A DNA stretch of 64,000 bases from contig OY969917.1 of the NCBI GenBank assembly GCA_963704565.1, forward strand, positions 2,232,001 to 2,296,000, given 5' to 3'. The notes under the pieces were generated by a model, which was not told the DNA's origin, searched no databases, and saw only the letters and a program-made list of their open reading frames with translations. The position numbers and the translations under genes are program-made. This DNA is from Rhodoblastus sp963704565. Lineage in GTDB: Bacteria > Pseudomonadota > Alphaproteobacteria > Rhizobiales > Beijerinckiaceae. The first letter of the stretch is position 1, and every line of letters begins with the position of its first letter. Shown in pieces: positions 8,944-15,140 of this stretch.

Positions 8944-9730
8944 GGCGAGTCTCGGCGGTCTCGCAAAGGAAGCCTCGGTCACGCTGCCACTCCAAACGCC
9001 AGGAACGATCGGCCGCGCCGCCGCGATGGCGCAGCAGCGTGACGGAAAAACGCGGCGCGCCCGGTGCATTGGCAGGCAAGGCGCGGGAATTTTGGGCGCG
9101 CGCGCGCCAACGGGAGACGGCGGCGCTAGGCGGCGCGCGCGTCATTTCGCCGACGCAAATGCGCAGCAAGAAAAGCGTGACGCCGGAGGATTCCGCCGAC
9201 CGCGCCAGACGCAGGGTCGCGGTGAGATCGAGCGCGCGCGGGGCGCCGAAAATTTCGATCAAGGCGGCGCCGAGACTCTTGCAGCGCGCGGCGTCCACGC
9301 CCGCGCGCAAGACGGCTTCGGCGTCACGTCCGCGCACCAGCGACAAAGCGGCGGGATCGGCGCCGAACTCCGTCAATCCGGCGCCATTCAGCCGCCCGGT
9401 TTCGCCGTCGAGAAAATCCTGCCGCGCCCACAACAACGGCCGCCCCGGCGACGCGCGCAAGGCAAGGGCGAGACCGAAACCGGCGGCGGCGGACCAATCG
9501 GCGCCGCGCGGCGCCAGCACTTCATGCAGACAGGCGCGGTTCAACCCGCCGCCGAGAACAGCGTCCACCTCCGCCGCGCCCAGGGAAAAAGGTTCACGGG
9601 ACGCCATCCGGCCTCCGCCATCGCGCCGCGCCTCGATTCTGGCGAGCGCCAGACGCAGGGCGGCCAAGTCCTTTGCGCGGGGCGCCGCCTCGCTGCGCCA
9701 CGCATCGATCGCATGCATGAGCCGATCCAA
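8861..9730 (-). CDS. imuA: ImuA, RecA-like SOS mutagenesis protein
   Basis: Up to 289 residues with a degenerate RecA-like core (FSLGAAEVDAVLGGGLNRAC, LHEVLAPRGADWSAAAGFGL), typical of the alphaproteobacterial ImuA that opens imuA-imuB-dnaE2 operons. The start is uncertain. A TTG at 9730 has GGGAA 4 nt upstream. The first ATG is at 9718 and gives MHAIDAWRSEAAP. The LexA box abuts the TTG, which would make the leader extremely short. The 3' end overlaps imuB. Confidence 0.9.
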   Translation of the reverse strand: MDRLMHAIDAWRSEAAPRAKDLAALRLALARIEARRDGGGRMASREPFSLGAAEVDAVLGGGLNRACLHEVLAPRGADWSAAAGFGLALALRASPGRPLLWARQDFLDGETGRLNGAGLTEFGADPAALSLVRGRDAEAVLRAGVDAARCKSLGAALIEIFGAPRALDLTATLRLARSAESSGVTLFLLRICVGEMTRAPPSAAVSRWRARAQNSRALPANAPGAPRFSVTLLRHRGGAADRSWRLEWQRDRGFLCETAETRHAALSGSFPAFSADGALALAAGRRRAG

Positions 9731-9731
9731 T

Positions 9732-9746
9732 GTTCCCTGTATGTTC
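9732..9746. promoter_or_regulatory. LexA (SOS) box GTTC-N7-GTTC of the imuA operon
   Basis: GTTCCCTGTATGTTC is an exact match to the alphaproteobacterial LexA consensus GTTC-N7-GTTC, a direct repeat. It lies immediately before the imuA start, where this operon is known to be SOS-controlled in related bacteria. Repression by LexA and induction by DNA damage are therefore expected for imuA, imuB and dnaE2. Confidence 0.92.
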
Positions 9747-9779
9747 TATTACAAAAGACCGAAATTCCTCCAGAGTCAA
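9746..9779 (-). promoter_or_regulatory. candidate imuA promoter
   Basis: TTGACT (complement of 9774-9779) can serve as a -35. A T-rich TTTTGT or TAATAG sequence (complement of 9746-9756) lies at roughly -10 distance. The LexA box begins just downstream, so bound LexA would block initiation. The -10 match is weak, so this is tentative. Confidence 0.4.
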
Positions 9780-9850
9780 GCGGAGTCTCGAACGGCGCCC
9801 TATCGGCCATCCGCAAGCCTTCACGCCGCCTTGCGCAGGATCGAAACGCA

Positions 9851-9889
9851 AAAAAAGCCCCGCCGCCGGCGTGAGCCGGACGGCGGGGC
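9851..9889 (-). terminator. intrinsic terminator at the end of the prophage late/lysis operon
   Basis: A GC-rich stem (GCCCCGCCG, 9857-9865, with 9881-9889) is extended by an inner CCGGC/GCCGG stem. On the minus strand it is followed by a run of T (complement of 9850-9856). It lies 37 bp past the last phage gene and insulates imuA from prophage transcription. Confidence 0.9.
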
Positions 9890-9925
9890 GAATAGAAATG
9901 AAATCAAAATGATCTTTAGATGGGA

Positions 9926-10339
9926 TTACCCCCCGGATTCGGCATTCATGCGCGCCGCATGAAGCTCCCTCGTCGTTGCATCCAACGCCTTTCGCAAAGC
10001 AACGACTTCGTCGCGCAACCCGTGGATTTCATCCTGCTGCGCCTGAATCCGGATGGTGAGCAAAGTGACCTGTCGCTCCCAGGAATCCAGCACGGCTTTG
10101 ACGCGATCGTTGACGGCCTTTTCAAATTCGCCCGTCCGGCCCGCGGCAAGTTCGTCGGCTTCGTTTTCGGCCTTGCGCGCCTGGGCGATCATCAGTTCGG
10201 ATTCCGCATCCGCTTTTTTATGACCAAAGAAATGCTCCAGAAGTTTTTGCAGCAGAACCGGCGCGCCCAGGATGCCCAAGGCTGTCGCCGCAATGTTCCA
10301 CCAGGTCGGCGACGGCTGTCCCAGCCCGCTGTCAGCCAT
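9926..10339 (-). CDS. small membrane-anchored coiled-coil protein, possible i-spanin analogue
   Basis: 137 residues from an ATG at 10339 with GGGGACCG upstream. One membrane segment near the N-terminus (WWNIAATALGILGAPVLL, about residues 13-30) is followed by a long charged coiled coil rich in Glu, Lys, Ala and Arg. It is the last gene of the phage lysis region. The topology (N-terminal anchor plus long coiled coil) matches inner-membrane spanins and other lysis accessory proteins. No sequence family was recognised, so the spanin idea is inference only. Confidence 0.65.
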   Translation of the reverse strand: MADSGLGQPSPTWWNIAATALGILGAPVLLQKLLEHFFGHKKADAESELMIAQARKAENEADELAAGRTGEFEKAVNDRVKAVLDSWERQVTLLTIRIQAQQDEIHGLRDEVVALRKALDATTRELHAARMNAESGG

Positions 10340-10442
10340 TCCACGGTCCCCTGGCCGCGCGCGGGCGGCATTCTCGAATACATGGCAGGAATGCGGGATA
10401 TGACGCAAAAACGCCATCCCCGCCTTCACACGTCAGACCGTT

Positions 10443-10853
10443 TCAGTGGCTGGCCGCAGGCGCGGGCGCCGCAGCCGGCGTGGCGGATTCGGTCGCGGCA
10501 GTCGCAAGCTGGTTCGCCTGGAGCGTCGCGGCGGCGCCGCCAAGCTGGGCGCAAAGCGTCGGCGTAACGTTGGCGACGGTCGAAGTCGCGCCGGTGCGCA
10601 CCACCTGCTTCCCCGCGATCTGATTGGCGAGCTGCTCGTCGGCGAGGACAGTCTGCTCCAGCGCAGCGGTGAGCGTGCAAGCCGTGGTGACATTGGCCGG
10701 CGTGAAATAGGACATGGCCGAGGCCGAGGAAACGAAGGCGAGCAGGAGCGCGCCGCACACCGCGAGAGGTCGGCGCATAGGGCGTCGAAAGACGCCCGTC
10801 AAACATGACGGGCTATTGCCGGAGCGAGCGGCAGAAGAAAGCAGCTTTTTCAT
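10443..10853 (-). CDS. small exported protein of the lysis region with a palindromic repeat inserted in its leader
   Basis: 136 residues from the ATG at 10853 (AAGGA ribosome site 7 nt upstream). A Sec signal peptide core (RRPLAVCGALLLAFVSSASA) is present. It is preceded by about 20 extra residues encoded by palindromic repeat copy A, so the leader reads MKKLL, then repeat, then the hydrophobic core. An alternative ATG at 10778 inside the repeat would give a normal signal peptide. The mature part is Ala/Thr-rich with two cysteines and an Ala-Pro tail. No family was recognised. Confidence 0.6.
   Translation of the reverse strand: MKKLLSSAARSGNSPSCLTGVFRRPMRRPLAVCGALLLAFVSSASAMSYFTPANVTTACTLTAALEQTVLADEQLANQIAGKQVVRTGATSTVANVTPTLCAQLGGAAATLQANQLATAATESATPAAAPAPAASH
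10776..10816 (-). repeat. palindromic repeat, copy A
   Basis: On the minus strand this reads GCCCGTC-loop-GACGGGCGTC-TTTC-GACGCCC: two overlapping hairpins sharing a central arm. It lies in frame inside the 5' end of an exported-protein gene. Related copies are at 13531, 13771 and 28666. Confidence 0.85.
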
Positions 10854-10874
10854 GAGTTGGTCCTTTTGGGATTT

Positions 10875-11285
10875 TCAGGTGAAGAGCGGAGCGCCGGAAA
10901 AAGGATTGATCCCGGCGGCGACTTGTTTGGCCTGTTCCGGCGTCATGGCCGGCGCGGCTTTGATGAGGCCGAGATTCGCCAGCACGACGATGACTGCCGC
11001 GATGTCCGCGACATAGATGGCCTCGGGCAGAATTGGCGCGATGGCCTTGGCGATGTCCTCGACGGTCAAGGCGGCTTCGCCCGGATCGCGGAACTTTTCC
11101 GAGATGGTCTTGCCGATGTCGGCCCAGGGCAGGCTGTTGGCCGCCGTGACGCCTTTCATGACATCGACCAGGGTGACGACCTTGGCCAGCGCCGGATCCG
11201 CCGTCTCGACCGCCTGAGCGATCGGCTGCGCCGCCTTGAAGAGGCTTTGCAGCCAGGTCGAAGCCGTGGAAAGAAGCGCGCTCAT
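10875..11285 (-). CDS. phage lysis-region protein, unrecognised
   Basis: 136 residues starting MSALLSTASTWLQSLF at 11285; the longer upstream frame overlaps other genes. Helical and mixed, with a hydrophobic stretch near the C-terminus (IYVADIAAVIVVLANLGLI). It overlaps the preceding small gene by 4 nt (ATGA), showing translational coupling. Its position among holin-like and lysozyme genes suggests a lysis or structural accessory role. No family was recognised. Confidence 0.6.
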   Translation of the reverse strand: MSALLSTASTWLQSLFKAAQPIAQAVETADPALAKVVTLVDVMKGVTAANSLPWADIGKTISEKFRDPGEAALTVEDIAKAIAPILPEAIYVADIAAVIVVLANLGLIKAAPAMTPEQAKQVAAGINPFSGAPLFT

Positions 11286-11470
11286 GGCGCGTTCTTGGCG
11301 TTGCCGAAATTGCAGCCGAAAGCGTCGATCACGGCGCGGACAAAGCCATAAACGCCGGGGCCGGAGGATTTCGGAAGCGCGGCGGCGAGCGCGGCGGCGA
11401 AGCCCGCGACGGAGGCGAGCGTCATTGCGCCACGCAGCAGCGGCTGCGCGGCGGTCCATAGATTGTCCAT
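11282..11470 (-). CDS. putative holin-like small membrane protein
   Basis: 62 residues with one clear membrane helix (AMTLASVAGFAAALAAALP, about residues 15-33) and a GAGAGG ribosome site. It lies between phage lysozyme-type genes and coupled small genes, the usual place for a holin, but no known holin class is identifiable. A 10-bp hairpin sits just upstream. Confidence 0.55.
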   Translation of the reverse strand: MDNLWTAAQPLLRGAMTLASVAGFAAALAAALPKSSGPGVYGFVRAVIDAFGCNFGNAKNAP

Positions 11471-11487
11471 TTTGGTTACCTCTCAGC

Positions 11488-11526
11488 GGCCAACGGGTTG
11501 AGAGGCGCCCACGCGCCCCGTTGGCC
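11488..11526. repeat. inverted repeat upstream of the holin-like gene
   Basis: GGCCAACGGG (11488-11497) pairs with CCCGTTGGCC (11517-11526) across a 19-nt GC-rich loop. No T-run follows, so this is not a standard terminator. It could be an intercistronic RNA structure between the tiny membrane peptides and the holin-like gene. Confidence 0.6.
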
Positions 11527-11549
11527 AAGTCTTGCGCGCGGGTGTCCGG

Positions 11550-11645
11550 CTAGTCTTGGTCCGGCGGCGTCAGACCGCACAGCGCCGCGCACATCGGCAA
11601 GCAGAGAACGAGTAAGATCGCGGCGCCAAGAAAATTGTGGATCAT
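11550..11645 (-). CDS. tiny hydrophobic peptide gene in the lysis region
   Basis: 31 codons encoding a peptide that starts MIHNFLGAAILLVLCLP and ends GLTPPDQD. It has one hydrophobic helix with three cysteines and a short polar tail. Its ATG overlaps the stop of the preceding tiny gene by 4 nt (ATGA). Small size and Cys-containing hydrophobic leader would suit an o-spanin-like lipopeptide or membrane peptide, but the lipobox is not canonical. Confidence 0.42.
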   Translation of the reverse strand: MIHNFLGAAILLVLCLPMCAALCGLTPPDQD

Positions 11646-11737
11646 CGCTCAAGGTCCGGCAAAACAAGGATGACAAGCACGATGGCGATCAAGCCCGTGG
11701 CGGCCAGGGCGCCGTTGAGAAAGCCGAGCCAGAACAT
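11642..11737 (-). CDS. tiny single-helix membrane peptide gene in the lysis region
   Basis: 31 codons encoding a peptide that starts MFWLGFLNGALAATGLIAIV and ends PDLER, almost entirely one transmembrane helix. It begins 4 bp after the lysozyme stop and overlaps the next tiny gene by 4 nt. It is too short for most gene finders. The coupling and composition argue that it is real; holin or antiholin-like function is inference. Confidence 0.45.
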   Translation of the reverse strand: MFWLGFLNGALAATGLIAIVLVILVLPDLER

Positions 11738-11740
11738 GCG

Positions 11741-12181
11741 TCAAACCACCGGATGTTTAGCGAAATAGGTCGCCCAGACTTCGGCCTTGTCGCCGCGCTT
11801 GGCATATTGCAGCGTCGATCCGGGCCGCTCCCAGAAGCGCGCCGCCGCGTAGCCGGCGTCATAGGCGGTCTTGGCCGCCTTGATCTTCGCCAGCGCGCCG
11901 TGTTCGGGATGCTCAAGCTCCCACAGCGCGGCCTTGAGCTGATCGGCCAGCGGCGGCAGTTTGGTCAGGTCGATCCCGCAGCCGCGCTTGATGATCGCCG
12001 CGCGGTCGGAATGCCATTGATGCAGCCCGAAAGCCTTGTCGTGGTCGCCGATAGCCTTCGGGTCGAGGCTCGATTCCGCGTCGGCCTGGGCGAGAAGCCC
12101 CGCCGCTTGCGCCGGGGCGAATCCATTGTCGAGCCAGAAAGAATAAATCTGGACGGCGGCGGCATAATAGGCGTCGGTCAT
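11741..12181 (-). CDS. phage tail-lysozyme-like (Phage_lysozyme2) muramidase
   Basis: 146 residues with the motif pattern of the Phage_lysozyme2 family. The segment LLAQADAESSLDPKAIGDHD carries a candidate catalytic Glu at about residue 36. It is followed by AFGLHQWHSDR. The C-terminal half (ARFWERPGSTLQYAKRGDKA) also fits. Expected role: peptidoglycan degradation during lysis or entry. Its ATG overlaps the stop of the upstream winged-helix gene. Confidence 0.82.
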   Translation of the reverse strand: MTDAYYAAAVQIYSFWLDNGFAPAQAAGLLAQADAESSLDPKAIGDHDKAFGLHQWHSDRAAIIKRGCGIDLTKLPPLADQLKAALWELEHPEHGALAKIKAAKTAYDAGYAAARFWERPGSTLQYAKRGDKAEVWATYFAKHPVV

Positions 12182-12569
12182 CCCAGCATCTCCTTCAGCC
12201 GCGCGGCGTCAGCATTTTCGAGCGAATAGCCCTCGCCGTAACGGGTCGAGATCGCGACATCGAAAGCCGCGAGCTTGCGGCGCAGCCGCGACACATGGAC
12301 ATCGATGGTCTTGTCCGCCGATCGCGTTTCGGCGAGGCCGGACATCATGATCATCATGCGCTCGCGCGACACGAGATTCGGCGAGGCGTCGAGCAGGCCC
12401 CCAGAATCCGCGCTTCCATCCGCGCCAGGCCCATCGCCGCCGGAGAGGTCGGAATGGAGCGCGCGGCCTGGCGCAACTGGTATATTTCCTCGTTTTTCGC
12501 GTTGACGCTGGATTGGAGGCGCCGGATTTCGGCGAGGGCGTCGAAAGCCGCCACGTCGCGGGCCGTCAA
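12178..12569 (-). pseudogene. winged-helix (Trans_reg_C-type) regulator, frameshifted
   Basis: The N-terminal part, from a TTG at 12569 overlapping the M15 stop, reads a coiled region (FDALAEIRRLQSSVNAKNEE) up to GLARMEARILG. The reading then must move to the -1 frame at a GGGGG run (about 12397-12401). There it continues LLDASPNLVSRERMM and an OmpR/PhoB-type winged helix (DKTIDVHVSRLRRKLAAFDV, TRYGEGYSLEN). Either one G was lost, making it a pseudogene, or a -1 slip is used, or the run is mis-called. No receiver domain is present; it is a phage-type small regulator. Confidence 0.7.
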
Positions 12570-13093
12570 AAAACGTGGCGGCAGAGCTGGAAGTGCATCG
12601 GGTCGATGTCGTGATGCTCTAGATCGCCGCGCCAGTCGAAGCCGTGGCGCTGCATGATCCCGACGAATTTCATGTCGATGAAGCCGCGATTGGCGACCCA
12701 GTGGTGCGGAAACGGGTTGTGCTGCGGGTCCATGTCGATGGCGCAGCCCCACGAATGGACTGAAAGCCGCGAGCCGCCGCGCTCCAGCCGGTAGCAAAAA
12801 GAGCCGCCGGAAATGTTCAGCCGCTTTTCAACAATGTAATCGTGGCCGAGCGTTTCCAGCACGTCCTTGAACGCCGCGTCGAAAACGACGAGGCATTTCT
12901 TGTGGACGCTCAGATGATGCAGCGGCGTGTGCTTGCCGTCCGAATAGAACATCGGATAAGGCGGCGACCAGATGTCCATATTCTCGTGATACCATTCGAC
13001 GCCGACCGAACCGTCCGAGCCGCGCGGATCGCCATAAAAGGCGTTGAGATCGGCAACGCGCTCAAGCGGCCAGTTGGTTGAAACTTCGGTCAT
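12566..13093 (-). CDS. M15-family D-Ala-D-Ala carboxypeptidase-like endolysin
   Basis: 175 residues from ATG 13093. The zinc-ligand pattern of phage VanY/M15 endolysins is intact: SVHSWGCAIDMDP (His 113, Asp 120) and HHDIDPMHFQL (Asp 164, His 167). It would cleave peptide cross-links in peptidoglycan during phage lysis. It is upstream of, and coupled by overlap to, the winged-helix gene. A longer open frame extending toward 13447 belongs to the neighbouring CHAP gene read out of frame. Confidence 0.9.
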   Translation of the reverse strand: MTEVSTNWPLERVADLNAFYGDPRGSDGSVGVEWYHENMDIWSPPYPMFYSDGKHTPLHHLSVHKKCLVVFDAAFKDVLETLGHDYIVEKRLNISGGSFCYRLERGGSRLSVHSWGCAIDMDPQHNPFPHHWVANRGFIDMKFVGIMQRHGFDWRGDLEHHDIDPMHFQLCRHVF

Positions 13094-13104
13094 GAGAGTA
13101 TCCT

Positions 13105-13694
13105 TCAGACGGGGTTGCGAAAGGCGATGATCCGGCGCGCGGGATAGGCGCCAAGCGCCACGCGGCGGCCGTGGTTGCCGGAAAGCAGGACGATCCGTCC
13201 GCGCGTAAAACCGGCGACAATCCCGCCGTGATGGCGCAGCACCGCGATCGCGCCGAGATGCGGCGACGTCGGGCGGCCATAGCGGGCGAAGGAAATGGCG
13301 CGATGGTCGGTCCCGGCGAGCGAATAGCCGCTGCGGCGCAGCCAGGCGCGCAAGGCGTCGGCGCACCAGGCCTCGCGGAACCCGGTGAAGTTGCCGCGCC
13401 CCAGATCGCGCCGCGCCACGTTCAAGAGCGACGGGGCGCCGCCCCACGCCACCCCCGCGACGTCAGGACCGCGCAGGACGAACCGAAGCGAAGCGTGATG
13501 CGAACGAATTTTTCCGCGCGGCGCTCTGGCCATAGTCCGTCGTGTTCGACGGGCGTCTTTCGACGCCCTATGCGCCAACCGCTCCGCGAAAAAGGCGCGG
13601 CGATGTCGCGGCGCTCGCGCCATTTGAACAGGTCGAGAATCCGCATGGTCGAATCCGAAAATCCGGGCGGCCTTGGCTTTTGGAGCCTGCGCAA
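13105..13694 (-). pseudogene. CHAP/TIGR02594-type cell-wall hydrolase, frame-disrupted
   Basis: The C-terminal about 110 residues form a TIGR02594/CHAP-like amidase domain. They contain the motif FREAWCADALRAWLRRSGY with the Cys, a later AVLRHHGGIVAGF with the His, and LSGNHGRRVALG. The likely start, MRILDLFKWRERRDIAAP at 13694, lies in a different frame. Palindromic repeat copy B (13531-13575) sits between them and shifts the frame by -1. Just upstream (about 13690-13745) a signal-peptide-like frame (FAALIALALLAVAQAPKAKA) has good codon use but no clean start. The gene is probably inactive unless an internal GTG is used. Confidence 0.6.
13531..13575 (+). repeat. palindromic repeat, copy B
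   Basis: GTCCGTC-loop-GACGGGCGTC-TTTC-GACGCCC followed by TATGCGCCAACC, in the opposite orientation to copy A and almost identical to it. It interrupts the CHAP-type hydrolase frame. Confidence 0.85.
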
Positions 13695-13770
13695 CGGCGA
13701 GAAGGGCGAGCGCGATCAGCGCGGCGAATCGGGTCGTTTTGTCATGCGTGTGCGTCTCCAAAAGCACGGC

Positions 13771-13812
13771 CAAAAGGGCGTCGAAAGACGCCCGTCTATC
13801 GACGGGCTTTGG
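13771..13812 (-). repeat. palindromic repeat, copy C
   Basis: Same double-hairpin core as copies A and B, with a TATC loop in the first hairpin (13790-13807) and a GAAA/TTTC loop in the second (13776-13793). It lies in the short gap between the glycine-rich gene and the CHAP remnant. Confidence 0.85.
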
Positions 13813-13880
13813 CCGGCCGCGTAGGTTTCTCCGATGGGAGGGTTGAGAAAGGAAAGAAAGGCGTTGGGGACAGGCTGCGT

Positions 13881-15140
13881 TTAATGGTGTTCGATGATGA
13901 TGACGCCGCCGGGGCCGCCTGCGCCGCCCATTCCCGCCACGCCACCGTTCTGAGCGTCGCCGCCGCCGGCGCCGCCGCCGCCGTAATTGCCGCCATTTCC
14001 GCCGGCATAGCCAAGCGAAATGCTGGAAGCGCCACCAGCGCCGCCCGTGCCGGCCCATTGCATAAGGTCGCCAGTTGTGGGCGGCGAAGTCGGAAGCCCC
14101 GGCGAGCCTGCCCCCGCGCCGCCAACCGCCTGCGTTGCAGCATAATTGATGCCACCATTGCCGCCGTTATTCACGCCATTCGATGCGGTAAAACCGCCGC
14201 CCGAACCGCCGCCGGTAGGCGCCACCCAATCATTGCCGCCGTTATAGGCAACGCCGGTTGCGCCACCACCAGCGCCGCCCGAACCGTAGCCCGAATCCAG
14301 GCTCGGTTGAGCGCCGTTCGCGCCGGTCACACCGTTATATCCGCCTGCCGGGGCCCCACCAGTTACGCCGCTGCACGCCGCGTGGGTCGTTCCGGCGCCG
14401 GCGCCGCCAAGCGACCCTGCGCCGATCTGGCCGCCCTGGCCGCCGCCGCCCATGCCAGCATAAACGAAATAGCCAAAGGTCGTGCCCCCGCCGCAAGCGG
14501 CGCTGCCGCCGCCGCCATAACCGCCGTTCGTAGAAGCCGTCGTCGCCGGTAGGCCGGGAGCGCCGCCGATCCCGACGATCACTGGCTGAGACGCGCCAAG
14601 CGACGCGGCGGAAATAATCGCCGGCGACTTTGCCCCCGCGCCGCCGCCCGCGCCGCCGGAAGCAGCCGTCGAAGCCGCGACAAGCGCGCCGCCGCCGCCG
14701 CCCGCGCCAGGGCCATAGGCGATCACGTCGACGTAAGACGTTCCCGCAGACGGCGTGTAGGTCTGCGAGATCGGCGTCCAGGTTACATTGAGCGTGATCG
14801 CCGAAAAGCCGCAGCCGGTCGCGGAGACGCCGTTGTAGCCGGGCAGCGTCGTGTACGATCCGGCCGTCGCCAGGGTCAGCGCGCCAATCGCGCCGCCGCT
14901 CACCGTGCCGGTAAAGGTCGCCGCGGATGTTTCGGTTCCGCCTGCAAGGGTCAGTGTGCAAGCGCCAGTTGTTCCTCCGGTGTTTCCGCTCGAGACCGTG
15001 GCGGACGACGCAGCGGCGAGCATGTTGAAGACGACGATTTGATCCGGCTGCGGGGTCGCCCCCGATCCATTGAATATCTGCGAGGCGGCCGGTGTCGCAA
15101 AAAAGGCCGCGATCAGCGATAGACAAAATAATTTTCTCAT
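13881..15140 (-). CDS. secreted glycine-rich tail-fibre-like protein
   Basis: 419 residues with a Sec signal peptide (MRKLFCLSLIAAFFATPAAS). A module of about 80 residues rich in Gly, Thr and Ser (residues about 44-122) is shared with the neighbouring gene. A long glycine-rich region follows (GGGG, GGAGGG and GGNGG blocks), ending in GGVIIIEHH. The pattern resembles glycine-rich phage adhesin domains. Its ATG overlaps the upstream gene stop by 4 nt. A signal peptide on a phage fibre is unusual. Function unknown; surface or receptor binding is inference. Confidence 0.78.
   Translation of the reverse strand: MRKLFCLSLIAAFFATPAASQIFNGSGATPQPDQIVVFNMLAAASSATVSSGNTGGTTGACTLTLAGGTETSAATFTGTVSGGAIGALTLATAGSYTTLPGYNGVSATGCGFSAITLNVTWTPISQTYTPSAGTSYVDVIAYGPGAGGGGGALVAASTAASGGAGGGAGAKSPAIISAASLGASQPVIVGIGGAPGLPATTASTNGGYGGGGSAACGGGTTFGYFVYAGMGGGGQGGQIGAGSLGGAGAGTTHAACSGVTGGAPAGGYNGVTGANGAQPSLDSGYGSGGAGGGATGVAYNGGNDWVAPTGGGSGGGFTASNGVNNGGNGGINYAATQAVGGAGAGSPGLPTSPPTTGDLMQWAGTGGAGGASSISLGYAGGNGGNYGGGGAGGGDAQNGGVAGMGGAGGPGGVIIIEHH
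14773..15011 (-). repeat. duplicated fibre module, copy 1
   Basis: About 240 bp encoding SSATVSSGNTGGTTGACTLT through GFSAITLNVTWTP. It is near-identical in nucleotides to 16198-16440 in the adjacent gene, apart from short variable segments. Confidence 0.85.

Noticed and set aside
9750..9925. Prophage attachment site or tRNA at the left border
   Set aside because: No tRNA-like cloverleaf and no direct repeat matching the right side could be found by eye.
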